A DNA stretch of 64,000 nucleotides from UBA2988 sp965237965 (GTDB lineage Bacteria > Gemmatimonadota > Gemmatimonadetes > Longimicrobiales > Gaopeijiaceae): positions 1,474,695 through 1,538,694 of the forward strand of contig CBDEGT010000003.1 of NCBI GenBank assembly GCA_965237965.1, given 5' to 3'. A model generated the notes under the pieces. It was not told the DNA's origin. It searched no databases and saw nothing but the letters and a program-made list of their open reading frames with translations. Every line of letters starts with the position of its first letter. Position 1 is the stretch's first letter. Shown in pieces: positions 27,159 through 36,990 of this stretch. A program made the position numbers and the translations under genes.

Positions 27159-27983
27159 TTATGTTCTTGATCTCCTAGGCCGATGGAGTGAAGAGTTCGG
27201 CTCCGAAGGAGCGGAGTGGAGGGACCTGGAGAGCTCGGTGTGATGGCGCATCCGGTAGCTGTTGCCCCGGATGTTAACGATGTGACAGTGGTGCAGGAGC
27301 CGGTCGATCAGCGCGGCAGCCATGACCTCGTCGCCGAAGACTTGGCCCCACTCCTCGAAGCCCTTGTTCGAAGTCAGCACGGTCGATGCTCGCTCGTAGC
27401 GGCGGTTGATGAGCTGGAAGAAGAGCATGGCGCCGGTCTGAGAGACAGGCAGGTAGCCGATCTCGTCGACGACGAGGAGCGCGGGGTAGGTCAGCGTCTT
27501 GAGGCGGTGCCCGAACTTGCCGGCGGCCTTGGCCTCCTCGAGCGAGGTGATGAGGTCGGCGAGCGTGCCGTAGTAGACCCTGCGCCCGCTCTGGGCGGCC
27601 TCGATGGCGAGGCTGATCGCGAGATGGGTCTTACCGACACCGGGTGGGCCGAGGAAGATCACGTTCTCCTTGTGCTCCAAGAAGCCGAGCTCGTGCAGGG
27701 AGTCGATCTGCTCGCGCTTGATGGAGGGCTGGAAGCTGAAGTCGAAGTCGGCGAGCAGCTTGATGGCAGGGAGCCGAGACGAACGCATCGCGGCCTGGAG
27801 TCTTCGGTTGTTGCGCAGCGTGATCTGAGCCCCGAGCAGTTGTTCGATGGCTTCCGATGCCGTGACGCCTCCGCCGTCGACACCCGCGAGCACGTCGTGG
27901 AGCGACTCGAGCGCACCGGGCATCTTGAGGTCAGCGAGCTGGCCCCGGATCCGGTCACGACGCGAGCGCACAGCGGCCTTCAC
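27159..27983 (-). CDS. istB: IS21 helper ATPase IstB
   Basis: 274-residue AAA+ ATPase that selects the target for IS21 transposition. Walker A is LGPPGVGKTH and Walker B LLVVDEIGYLP, with STVLTSNKGFEEWG and RLLHHCHIVNIRG typical of IstB. The frame is complete. Its ATG overlaps the istA stop by four bases. The protein is probably without function here because istA is truncated. Confidence 0.92.
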   Translation of the reverse strand: MKAAVRSRRDRIRGQLADLKMPGALESLHDVLAGVDGGGVTASEAIEQLLGAQITLRNNRRLQAAMRSSRLPAIKLLADFDFSFQPSIKREQIDSLHELGFLEHKENVIFLGPPGVGKTHLAISLAIEAAQSGRRVYYGTLADLITSLEEAKAAGKFGHRLKTLTYPALLVVDEIGYLPVSQTGAMLFFQLINRRYERASTVLTSNKGFEEWGQVFGDEVMAAALIDRLLHHCHIVNIRGNSYRMRHHTELSRSLHSAPSEPNSSLHRPRRSRT

Positions 27984-28570
27984 CGGGCGCCTCCCACGAC
28001 CTGAGCATACGTCTCGAGCGGTCGACGCTGAACGTCGATGCGTGGCACCTTGTTCACCTGAGTCTGCGCTGGCTGCTTCTTCACCATGGGCGGCAGCACG
28101 TAGGAGCGGTATGGACGTAGAGCGAGCGGCTTCAGGTCGCTCAGCTCCCGCTCGAGGCGGTCGACCGGTCGCTCCTTGAGTGTGCCGTGGTTGCGCACAT
28201 TAGCCACCGTATCGAGCCAGTGCTGGGCCTGAGCGTTGAGATCAGAGTCGGATGTGAACGTGCGGCCGTAGAAGAAGCTCGAGCGCACGTAACTCACCGG
28301 TCGCTCGACCTTGCCCTTGGTCTTCGCCCGATACGGCCGACACGCTCGGACCCGGAAGTCCCAGTGATACGCGAAGCGCAGGAACTCGGCGTTCTCAGTG
28401 ACCCGGCCACCTGCGTCGCGCTCATCATCAATGATGACCGCCTTCATCTGATCGAACAGTAGCTCGGACGGTACGCCACCGAACGAGGCGAATGCGGCCT
28501 CCAGGCCCTCAAAGACATGAGCCATCGTCTTGCGAGTGAAGTACCGCAGCCACAGCTGGCGCGGAGTCGC
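27980..28570 (-). pseudogene. istA: IS21 transposase IstA, 3' part only
   Basis: About 195 codons remain. Similarity begins at RQLWLRYFTRK, inside the integrase (rve) core; the second catalytic Asp (ELLFDQMKAV) and the Glu (TKGKVERPVSYVR) are present, but the N-terminal DNA-binding domains and the first Asp are lost. The open frame runs on to 28690 in unrelated sequence. Full-length IstA is about 500 residues. Confidence 0.88.
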
Positions 28571-28670
28571 TGTGTCTTCGCTCATCCGCTCGTCTTCGCT
28601 GTGGCAGACCGAGGGGGTCCTCCGTTTGGGTGATCTCGAGCCCCGCGGGGCTCCTTCTTCGCTCCTCCTG

Positions 28671-29390
28671 CTATTCCTTGATGCGGCCACGTACCCATCG
28701 GTCCGTGGCCTGCAACGTCGCCAAGATGACTGCGCGGTCCGGGGGCCCGTCCACGACGGACGCTCCGGACAACCTCACGATCTCCCTGCCTCCGATCGCG
28801 TGGACACCAACCAACGCGTACGTGCGGTCGAAGGCGTCCACGGTCCTGACTCCGTCGAGTGCCAGGGCGATGGCCGGCTCGGACTCGCCCCTGCTCGCCG
28901 CCACGGCCAACTCCACGCCCCGCAGGGTGGCATGGGCCGCGGTCTCGAGACGTGTGCGGGGCAGCTCGGAACCGCTCGCGGCCCCCGTGAACCGCTTCCC
29001 CCGCCACTCCACGTGCACCTGCATCCGGACCTGGTGCGATTTGTCCGGCTCCACCTGGTGGCCCACAAAGAGGATCCGGCTCTCCGACCGCCTCGGGTGG
29101 AGCAGTATGGGTGAGCCCCTTTCGTTCCCTGCCTCCTTCGTCTGTGCAACCGAGATTCTGCGGTGGTCCACCTCGAGCCCGAGCTGGGCACGAAGGGCGG
29201 ACTCGACGTTTCTGACGGTCTGCTTGGGCCCGACCTCCTCGTTGGTGAGGACGTGGATCTCCTCGACCTCACCCCCGGGCTTCCCCACAACCCGAACCGA
29301 CACGACGCCGGTAAGCGACCGGAGGAGCGCTTCGGCCCGCTCAATCGTCCAGCCACTCCCTGATCTGTTCTGAGGACGAGCCGGGGGCAT
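28671..29390 (-). CDS. conserved hypothetical protein with two repeat-like alpha/beta domains
   Basis: 239 residues from ATG 29390; the frame is open upstream to 29576, but that part is Arg/Pro-rich and unlikely to be coding. Residues 15-85 contain a compact block (GVVSVRVVGKPGGEVEEIHVL, then GPKQTVRNVESALRAQLG and DHRRISVAQ). The second half repeats a similar pattern of strands and ends DRTYALVGVHAIGGREIVRLSG. No catalytic motif is visible. The fold may bind a ligand or partner protein; the function is unknown. It sits between IS21 debris and an IS copy. Confidence 0.65.
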   Translation of the reverse strand: MPPARPQNRSGSGWTIERAEALLRSLTGVVSVRVVGKPGGEVEEIHVLTNEEVGPKQTVRNVESALRAQLGLEVDHRRISVAQTKEAGNERGSPILLHPRRSESRILFVGHQVEPDKSHQVRMQVHVEWRGKRFTGAASGSELPRTRLETAAHATLRGVELAVAASRGESEPAIALALDGVRTVDAFDRTYALVGVHAIGGREIVRLSGASVVDGPPDRAVILATLQATDRWVRGRIKE

Positions 29391-29668
29391 CAGGGGTCCC
29401 GAAAAAGGAACGGAGGGCGCCACCAGGGGTCGCGGCTCGCGCCGCTGGGCCGGACGGGTCGGGTCCAATCCACCAGCGTCGCGTTCCTCACTCGGTGTGG
29501 TCCGTCGCCTCCCGTCGGTCCTGAAGAACCGTAGACCCGGCGCGGAGAAAGTAGTCCGCACAGGCGAACGCACCACGGCGTCGCATGCTATTTCCGGGAA
29601 GTGCTTTCCATATGTTTACGAGCGCCCGCCAAGATGCGCGCGGAGCCCCGGGGCTGTCAAGAAAACCA

Positions 29669-30476
29669 GGGCCTGTTAACACTATCTGAGAGCCTCGACG
29701 ATGAGCGCAAAGTGGATGAAGGCCGTGAACATCACGTCGAGCTTGTCAAAGCGGGAGAAGATTCTTCTGAAGCCTTTGAGTCGCCGAAATAACCGCTCTA
29801 TTTCGTTGCGACGGCGATACATGATTCGATCGTACTGCCACGGGCTAACACGGCCCTGTTTGGGTGGCACGACCGGCGTAAACCCCAGCTCCAACACCAA
29901 TTGCCGTGTTTCGGCCCCCTCGTAGGCCCGGTCCATGATCATCGACACAGTGGAGTGTACCGGCTTCAACATGCGTAGCAGTTCGCGTCCTTCGGGTGCG
30001 TCGTGGTTGTGGCCTGGCGATAGCGAGAAGGTTATCGCGGTTCGAGCATCTGCGGCAACCATATGAATCTTGGTGGTCCAGCCTCCACGCGACTTCCCGA
30101 TGGCCTGCGGGCCGTTTTTTTTAGCGCGCCGGTGCCATCAGGGTGCACTTTCGTACTGTCGAGCGACAGCGCTTCGATCTTGATCCGGATGATCTGCTCG
30201 TCCTGCAGGGCCGCAAAGACACGATCCAGCACACCTGCCCTGGCCCAGCGATTCATTCGGGTGTAGATCGTATGCCAGTTACCGAAGCGCGCAGGCAACC
30301 CGCGCCACTTGCAGCCGTGCTCGGCCACATACAGGATCGCGTTAAGCACTTCGAGATTGGAGAAGCTCACATTGCCGCGCTGACGTGGAAAGCAAGCCTC
30401 TATCCGACGATATTGGGACTCTGTGATTTTCATAGCCCCAATATAATACAAATGGGCCTTTAGTGTTAACAGACCC
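29669..30476 (-). mobile_element. IS5-family (IS427-like) element, copy 1
   Basis: 808 bp bounded by GGGCCTGTTAACACTA and its inverse with one mismatch (GGGTC at the right end). It has the same sequence as copy 2 except for a 6-bp deletion. The right flank begins TAG, but the left flank is CCA, so no TA duplication is visible; one end may have been changed by recombination between copies. Confidence 0.9.
29682..30433 (-). CDS. IS5-family transposase, copy 1 (two frames joined by -1 frameshift)
   Basis: ORF A (ATG 30433) has the N-terminal region and LDST of the DDE catalytic core. An eight-A run lets ribosomes slip -1 into ORF B, which carries MDRAYEG (second Asp) and YRRRNEIERLFRRLKGFRRI (Glu). 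This copy lacks two codons (Ile-Val) directly after the first catalytic Asp-Ser-Thr compared with copy 2, so the enzyme is likely impaired. Confidence 0.85.
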
Positions 30477-30688
30477 TAGATGTTTCCGATCGGCCATCGA
30501 GCGGCCGACCGAACGGCGAGGCCCTCCGGCTCCCGACCGGCCAGGGCGGGCTGATCCGGTCGTGGGTTCAGCGGCGAACCCGCCACGCTCAACAGGGTGT
30601 CACACGGAAGCCCCAACCGGTCGACCGACCTCTTCCTCCTGGCCCCGCCGCTGGACAACGAAACGCGTCGCGGGTAACCTCTTCGGCC

Positions 30689-31359
30689 ATGTCGCCCCGA
30701 TCCGTCATCATAGGCGCACTCTGGCTGGTAGCCGCCACTCCCGCGCTCGGCCAGGCCGAGGCGGACGCCTACGGCGTGCGGCCGGGCGACCAGATCGCCA
30801 CGACCCTGTATACCGCCGGAGGCGAGGCGCTCGCAGCCGTACAAGGTGAGCGGCTGGTCGATCGGGACGGCAACGTCTTCTTCCCCTACGTGGGAACGGT
30901 GCAGGTCGAGGGGCTGAACGCGGAAGAGATCCGTGTCCTGCTCACCCGACTGTTCGAGCCCTTCTATACCGATCCGGTGATCACGGTGAACGTGGAGCTG
31001 GGCGTGAACATCACGGGGATCGTGGGCTCTCCGGGGCACTACCTTCTCGACCCGACCGCCACCATCGTGGATGCGCTTGCGACCGCAGGGGGCGCGGGGG
31101 GGGGGAGGTGGCGGTCAGCAATACCGTGGCAGGAAACCCCAGCGCGGTCCGGCTGGTGAGGGACGGGCAGACCATCATCCTGGACCTGCGGCCCGAGACC
31201 GCCGATCCCAGGGTGCTCGCCATGCGCATCCAGTCGGGCGACTGGATCCACGTGCCTCCCCGACCCCGGAGCCGTTTTCGCGACGAGATCCAGTTCTGGG
31301 GCAGCCTCGTCTCTCTCTTCACGTCCATGGTCGCCGCGGTCGTCCTCATCGGACGATGA
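30689..31359 (+). pseudogene. polysaccharide export protein (Wza-like), split at a poly-G tract
   Basis: The first part has a signal peptide (GALWLVAATPALGQA) and the poly_export domain with YGVRPGDQIATTLY and the SLBB-like VNITGIVGSPGHYLLDP. At ten consecutive G (about 31096-31105) the frame shifts by one and continues VAVSNTVAGNPSAVRLVRDGQ to a C-terminal transmembrane helix (LVSLFTSMVAAVVLIG). With 9 or 12 G the gene would read through as one protein of about 223 residues. It could be phase-variable or a homopolymer error. No other capsule gene is adjacent. Confidence 0.75.
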
Positions 31360-31434
31360 CCCGCGGCACCACCAGCCGCCCGCCGTCACGTCGAGCCATC
31401 CTGGCGCCCCGTCCGCAGCTTCAGATTCTCAGTC

Positions 31435-32106
31435 ATGCCCGACGATGGCGCACACGCCACTTCTCTGGCCTCTCTCCCAAGCCTACTCGACGACCGTAGC
31501 CCGCCGGGCTTCCGAGAGGCATATGGCACGCTCGTGAGGGGCGCGAGCCGCCTCGACGTGGCGCTCACCCATCTCAGGCTCTCTACGGTCGATCTCACTG
31601 AAACCGAGCTGAGCCGAATCACGCGAGTGCGGCTGCTGCTCGCGCAACTCAGAGCTGCTGCCCTCGACGTTGAAGCTCACGCGGTGCTGCACCGGGTCGA
31701 CAGCGCGCGGAACCTGCGCAGGCTGATCGGCCTCCTTCGTGCAGGCCGGATCGAGGTTCGCTCGGCTCCGCTCGCGACCTGGTCACCCGACTTCTCCGTG
31801 TTTGGCGGGGACGGCCGCCCATTTGCGCTGATCATCGGCCCGCACAGGTTCGAGCGCTCGCCGGCCTTCGGGGGTCCGGTGCTCGCATTTCTCCACGGAC
31901 CCGCCGAGGCCACCCGGGCGATCTCCCACTTCGAGAAGATGTGGGCTGGAGCGCACGACATCCGGTCCGCGATCACTGGAATCCTGACTCGTGCAGAGCG
32001 CGGGGTGGGAGCCCTGGGACAGGACTCCAGCCAGCTCGCGCAGAAGCCCGAAACCCCAACGGGGACAAGGGTTTTCGCGCGTGGCACGAGGGACGGAATC
32101 GGTTGA
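31435..32106 (+). CDS. hypothetical protein, possibly PLD-like fold
   Basis: 223 residues. The pattern GASRLDVALTHLRLSTVDL...VEAHAVLHRVDSARNLRRLIGLLRAGRIEVRSAP...FSVFGGDGRPFALIIGPHRF resembles one repeat of the phospholipase-D-like fold, but the HKD catalytic motif is absent. It may be a regulatory or degenerate member. The predicted tail overlaps low-complexity sequence before tRNA-Asn, so the real end could be earlier. It lies 75 bases after the polysaccharide gene. Confidence 0.55.
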   Translation: MPDDGAHATSLASLPSLLDDRSPPGFREAYGTLVRGASRLDVALTHLRLSTVDLTETELSRITRVRLLLAQLRAAALDVEAHAVLHRVDSARNLRRLIGLLRAGRIEVRSAPLATWSPDFSVFGGDGRPFALIIGPHRFERSPAFGGPVLAFLHGPAEATRAISHFEKMWAGAHDIRSAITGILTRAERGVGALGQDSSQLAQKPETPTGTRVFARGTRDGIG

Positions 32107-32153
32107 CACTTTCCCCCGGGTTCCGCTAGCTTGCCGAGTCTTTCCACAGACGT

Positions 32154-32226
32154 TCCGGCGTAGCTCAGTTGGTAGAGCAGGTGACTGTTAATCACCGGGT
32201 CGCTGGTTCGAGTCCAGCCGCCGGAG
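32154..32226 (+). tRNA. tRNA-Asn (anticodon GTT)
   Basis: The acceptor stem TCCGGCG/CGCCGGA, the D-arm with GCTCAGTTGGTAGAGC, the anticodon loop CTGTTAA and the T-arm GCTGG-TTCGAGT-CCAGC all pair. The discriminator is G and CCA is not encoded. Confidence 0.97.
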
Positions 32227-32585
32227 TAGATGTAAAGCGATGCCCTACAAGCATTTAGCTTGTTGGCCCTCGCTGCGTATCGCCCCTGCATTTGGTCTGG
32301 GTTGGCGCATGGTTGGCGGGAGAGTCACCCCTCCTAGCGGGTCCCCCGGACGGTGTGTGGGGTTGGCGCCCTGACGCGTAGCGGGCGACGGGGGCCTGGG
32401 CCTCCCGTGCCGACTGTCGATACCCCCCTCCCGTAGCTGCTGCCGCGCAAACATCTTGGGCGGGGCCCGGGCGAGCTGTCTGGGGACGAATAGCAGCGAC
32501 GTCAACCGAGTACTATCAGCAGTGGGCAAGACCGCACACGGTGGCCATTGCACCATCGACATGACCCCGGCTGGAGATAGTCGCG
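32227..32585. other. non-coding region after tRNA-Asn
   Basis: No gene is supported on either strand. tRNA 3' ends are common integration sites, but no repeat of the tRNA end was seen in the window. Confidence 0.4.
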
Positions 32586-34262
32586 TTGCCCGAATGGGAC
32601 GATCACTCCGAGGAACGGCAGCCCAAGAAGGTACTTCTCCTTTCCCTGCTCGCGCTGGCCGTGCCTGTGGTCGGATCGGCAACCTTGCCGGACCTGGTGG
32701 CCGGGGATTTCGGGCTTCTCCTTTGGATTCTCCCCGTTCTTCCTGCGTTCCTCCTGTCATACTACCACGGATGGAGGGGTGCTTCGGCAGCCCTGGCCGC
32801 GGGCATGGCCGTGTTCGCAATCACGAACGCGGCCCTGATGTGGGCGGGAAGGACCACGCCGCCGCCCTCAGTCCTCCTCGGGGTGACGGTAGTCCTGGTG
32901 ACAGCGTCGCTCGGGAGCGGCTGGATCGCCGAGTCGTATCGCGCCTCACTCAGACATATCCGCTCGGAGGCGCTGACGGATGCGGGCACCGGCCTCCCGA
33001 ACCGGCGCGCGGTCATGATGTTCCTCGAGCGGTCGTTCGCAGCAGCCAGCCGGGGCGGCCGGCTTTGCGTAGTCCTCTTCGATCTCGACCGTTTTAAGAA
33101 CATCAACGATGAGCATGGACATGCGGTCGGGGACGAAGTGCTGCGGCGATTTGGCGGGATCCTCGAGGACATCACGCGGGCAATGAACATCTCCGGCCGG
33201 TACGGGGGAGAGGAGTTCCTCAGCGTGGTTGACGACGCGGACGCCGAGGGCGCAACCGTCTTCGCCGAGCGGGTGAGGACCGCGGTCGAGGAGGGTGACT
33301 TTCCGGTGCACGGCGTGACGGTGAGCGCGGGGGTTGCGCAATACGAGGCGGGCATGGCCGCGTCCGAAGTGCTCGTGGCGGCAGCCGACCAGGCGCTCTA
33401 CCGAGCGAAGCGGAACGGCCGCAACCGAGTGGAGAGCCTGCGGCCCGCGGGTCGCAGGGCAGATGTGGTCCGCGAGCCTTCGACGGACCAGACGAGCACG
33501 GTTCCTCGCGGCTCGGGACAGCGCGTCCTCGTCGTCGACGACGACCACGCGGCCCGCAGCGGCATGGCACGCAGCCTCCGGCGACTGGGATACTCCGTCC
33601 TCGAAGCAGCATTGCCCGAGCGGGCGCTCCAGATCGTCCGTGGGTTACATGAGCCGCTCGACCTAGTGGTGAGCGACATCGAGATGCCAGGCATCCGAGG
33701 TTTCCGTCTGATCGAGATGATGCAGGAGTTTCAGGCCGACCTGCGGGTCGTGTACGTCTCGGGCCACAGCCAGGACGAAGTCGACTGGGCAGGCGTGCCG
33801 GGCGCCGCCTGGGCGTTCATTAGCAAGCCGCTGTTGCCTGAGGAGCTTGCGCGTAAGGTAGCCGACGTGCTCCACCGATCGCTTGTGCAGGAGCGAATCT
33901 CGAAGCTGGAAACGGATGTGCGCCTGACCGAGCCCGCACCGGCCGGGCATCTGGAGTTCCGGCCGCCCTTCCTGGAATCCGTCTCGGGGGAGCTCGATGG
34001 GGCCGTACTCGGGGCGCGGATCGCGGTTGTCCATTCGAAGGCTGGGTGGGCGACCGGACTTATCGACATCCTCGTGCGCTCGGGGTTCGCGAACGTACAC
34101 GCGCTTTCGGGCTCGGATCGGCTGCTGCCGGATGGCTGGGATCTGGTGTGCGCGGATCTGACGGCCGGAGGGGTCACTGTCCGATCCCTCACCGCGTCAC
34201 GCGAGCGTCCTGGACAAGCCCCCGCACCTCTTCTGCTCGTGACGGGGGAGGAAGCCGTACTA

Positions 34263-35076
34263 GGGCCTGTTAACACTAAAGGCCCATTTGTATTATATTG
34301 GGGCTATGAAAATCACAGAGTCCCAATATCGTCGGATAGAGGCTTGCTTTCCACGTCAGCGCGGCAATGTGAGCTTCTCCAATCTCGAAGTGCTTAACGC
34401 GATCCTGTATGTGGCCGAGCACGGCTGCAAGTGGCGCGGGTTGCCTGCGCGCTTCGGTAACTGGCATACGATCTACACCCGAATGAATCGCTGGGCCAGG
34501 GCAGGTGTGCTGGATCGTGTCTTTGCGGCCCTGCAGGACGAGCAGATCATCCGGATCAAGATCGAAGCGCTGTCGCTCGACAGTACGATCGTCAAAGTGC
34601 ACCCTGATGGCACCGGCGCGCTAAAAAAAACGGCCCGCAGGCCATCGGGAAGTCGCGTGGAGGCTGGACCACCAAGATTCATATGGTTGCCGCAGATGCT
34701 CGAACCGCGATAACCTTCTCGCTATCGCCAGGCCACAACCACGACGCACCCGAAGGACGCGAACTGCTACGCATGTTGAAGCCGGTACACTCCACTGTGT
34801 CGATGATCATGGACCGGGCCTACGAGGGGGCCGAAACACGGCAATTGGTGTTGGAGCTGGGGTTTACGCCGGTCGTGCCACCCAAACAGGGCCGTGTTAG
34901 CCCGTGGCAGTACGATCGAATCATGTATCGCCGTCGCAACGAAATAGAGCGGTTATTTCGGCGACTCAAAGGCTTCAGAAGAATCTTCTCCCGCTTTGAC
35001 AAGCTCGACGTGATGTTCACGGCCTTCATCCACTTTGCGCTCATCGTCGAGGCTCTCAGATAGTGTTAACAGGCCC
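34263..35076 (+). mobile_element. IS5-family (IS427-like) element, copy 2
   Basis: 814 bp with perfect ends GGGCCTGTTAACACTA and TAGTGTTAACAGGCCC, flanked by TA on both sides (34261-34262 and 35077-35078) inside a former CTAG site. It is the most intact copy of the three. Confidence 0.95.
34306..35063 (+). CDS. IS5-family transposase, copy 2 (-1 programmed frameshift)
   Basis: ORF A begins at ATG 34306 (MKITESQYRRIEACFP), and ORF B lies in the -1 frame. They join at TAAAAAAAACGG (eight A, 34623-34630), a typical slippery site of IS427-type elements. The fused product of about 250 residues has the full DDE set: LDSTIVKVHPDG, MDRAYEG and YRRRNEIERLFRRLK. This copy keeps the Ile-Val codons missing in copy 1 and is probably functional. 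Confidence 0.9.
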
Positions 35077-35344
35077 TAGTGAGGGCTGACCTCCTTGGCG
35101 GAGGTCTGGTCGAGGTACTCAGGCGCCCGGTCGACCGTCTGCTGGTCGCTTCGACGGCCCGCAACCTTCTTCGGATCGGACTACTCCAGGCCCAGGTGGA
35201 TGGCATACAAGAGTCGGCCGAGGCTTCCCTGGTAGCGCGTGCCGCGGAGCTCGAGGAGTCGCGCGCCGAGGTGCTGCGGCGACTCGCCAGTATCGCCGAG
35301 TACCGGGATGAGCTCACGGCCGAGCATGCCGAACGGGTGGTTGA

Positions 35345-35577
35345 GCGTCACCGCCTGTGGTACCAAGCCGTTCAAGTAGACCACGTAACTCGCCGACGAC
35401 ACGAACTGCTCGAGGCTCGCGGCGTCGGTGGCGAGGTCGCCGAGGAGAACCATGTTGCCCTCGGTCATCCGCCCTGAGGTCGGTCCACCGAAGAACTGCG
35501 CATCACCAAGGACCGCGATGGAGCTTCCCGGTACCGTCATCGAGAAGGTCGCGCCCGCCGTGGCGGCGAGTCTCTGA
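35345..35577 (-). pseudogene. fragment of an exported protein gene (3' piece)
   Basis: About 77 codons on the minus strand (TFSMTVPGSSIAVLGD, GGPTSGRMTEGNMVLLGDL, SYVVYLNGLVPQAVTLNHP) have strong GC3 bias and a natural composition, but no start or stop of their own. The left side joins the HD-GYP fragment, the right side an oppositely oriented Ig-like coding segment. It may be the C-terminal part of the lipoprotein encoded at 36991-37358. Confidence 0.5.
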
Positions 35578-36990
35578 CGTTGTCGGCGGTCGTCGGCCTC
35601 GCTCCGGGCGCATTGTCGAGCCCGGTCGTGTTCTGGAGGTCCTCCAATCCAGCGGTGCTCGAGGTCGGGGGCACCACGGGGGTGGTGCAGGCCCTCGCAC
35701 AGGGAACGGCGACAGTCACGGCGTCGGCTGGTCCGCGCTCGGCGGAGGCTCCGATCACGGTAGTCGGGCGACCCGCCAGCATCGAGGTCCTTCCCGCGTC
35801 GAGCACCGCCGACGCGCTCGGCGCCGAGCTGGCATTCTCGGCGACCGTGCGGGACCGGTTTGGCGATCCGATCGCGAACGCGCCGGTCACCTGGAGCTCG
35901 TCGGCCTCTGGGATCTTGGCGGTGCTCGACGGCCAGGGCCGTTTCCTTACGAGCGGCAACGGGAGCGCGACGGTCACCGCTACTTCGGTCGACGTTCCCA
36001 CCGTGTCTGGGAGCGCGCTGGCGGTCGTCCGCCAAGCAGTCGATCGCGTCACCGTCTCGCCGAAGAGCGTCGAGCTCGGCGCGAACGGCGAGACCGCGCA
36101 GGCGGCTGCGCAGCCGGAGGACCGCCTGGGCAACGCGATCGACGACGCCAGTGTGTCCTGGGCCTCTTCGAACCCGAGCGTGGCCACGGTCTCGCCGGCC
36201 GGCCTGATCACCGGGGTGGGGGTCGGGGCCGCGACCGTCACGGTCACCGCTACGGACCCCGGTCAGGCGGCCATCGTGGCGCCGGACAGCACGACGGGCT
36301 CCGCGACGGCGACGTCGACGATTGACGTCACGGTGGTCCAGAGGATCGTCGGTCTGAGCGTGACGCCGACCTCCCTCGATCTTCTTCCCGGATCGAGCGC
36401 TCAGTTGACCGCGACGTATCTGGATGCGGTCGACGCCTCCGTCGTCGGACCGCCGGTGACGTGGAGCAGCTCGAAGGGGAGTGTGGCGTCCGTCAACGGG
36501 GCGGGTCTCGTCACCGCGGCGGTCCCGGGTGCGACGACCGTCACCGCGACGGGCGGGGGCTTCGCCGGCAGCGCCACGGTCACGGTCACGGTGCGTGGTG
36601 CGGACCTCGCGATCGACACGTTCAGCGTCATCCCGGATGGCTCGGGGGTGATCATCGACCTGAGCCAGGTCCAGTTCGATGTGTTCATCGACAACCTGGG
36701 CGTCAGCGACGCGCCCACGAGCACGCTCGCGGTTCGCATCGTCGACTCCGGTACGAGTAGCCCCATTCAGGCCGATCTTCAGTTCCCGGTGCCCGCGATT
36801 CCGGCGGGTGCCTACCACCAGATGCTGGTATCCGGCGGGGGTCAGATCAGCGGCGGGTCTCTCGCGGCCGCGCTGACGTTCACCGCGATCGTCGATGCCG
36901 CGGGGGTGATCGCGGAGCTCGACGAGTCGAACAACACGGCGCTTTCGTCGAGCTATCCGGTCGTTGGCGCATCCGGCGGCCTGTTCGTCG
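35578..36990 (+). pseudogene. bacterial Ig-like (BIG2) repeats plus CARDB domain, without own start or stop
   Basis: An open coding segment of about 470 residues. It contains at least three Ig-like units recognisable by VTWSSS...ILAVLDGQG, SWASSNPSVATVSPAGLITGVGVGAATVTVTA and VTWSSSKGSVASVNGAGLVTAA, then a CARDB-type domain ending AELDESNNTALSS. These are adhesion or surface-scaffold modules. Coding signal ends on both sides where minus-strand coding begins, with no signal peptide or ribosome site. An inversion of this block inside a minus-strand gene explains the layout. Confidence 0.75.

Larger units (their letters stand above)
27159..28590 (-). mobile_element. truncated IS21-family element
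   Basis: A complete istB and the 3' part of istA remain in normal order with a 4-base overlap. The 5' half of istA and that end of the element are gone, so it cannot move by itself. Confidence 0.8.
32586..35345 (+). pseudogene. membrane GGDEF - receiver - HD-GYP regulator, interrupted by IS copy 2 and truncated
   Basis: TTG 32586 has GGAGAT eight bases upstream. Domains in order: about four transmembrane helices (residues 15-115), GGDEF diguanylate cyclase with GGEEF near residue 215, a receiver domain (DDD, SDIEMPG, ISKP; residues 300-415), a degenerate second receiver, then a helical linker and the beginning of an HD-GYP domain (EYRDELTAEHAERV). IS copy 2 (34263-35076) splits the second receiver. 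Removing it and one TA rejoins the frame exactly. The HD-GYP part stops near 35345 at a junction with foreign sequence. Confidence 0.85.

Noticed and set aside
28590..28670. left inverted repeat of the IS21 element
   Set aside because: The istA 5' half is missing and no repeat matching the DNA beyond istB could be found.
32154..32226. tRNA-Asn as an integration site for a genomic island
   Set aside because: No repeat of the tRNA 3' end and no integrase gene beside it were seen; the IS elements nearby do not target tRNA genes.
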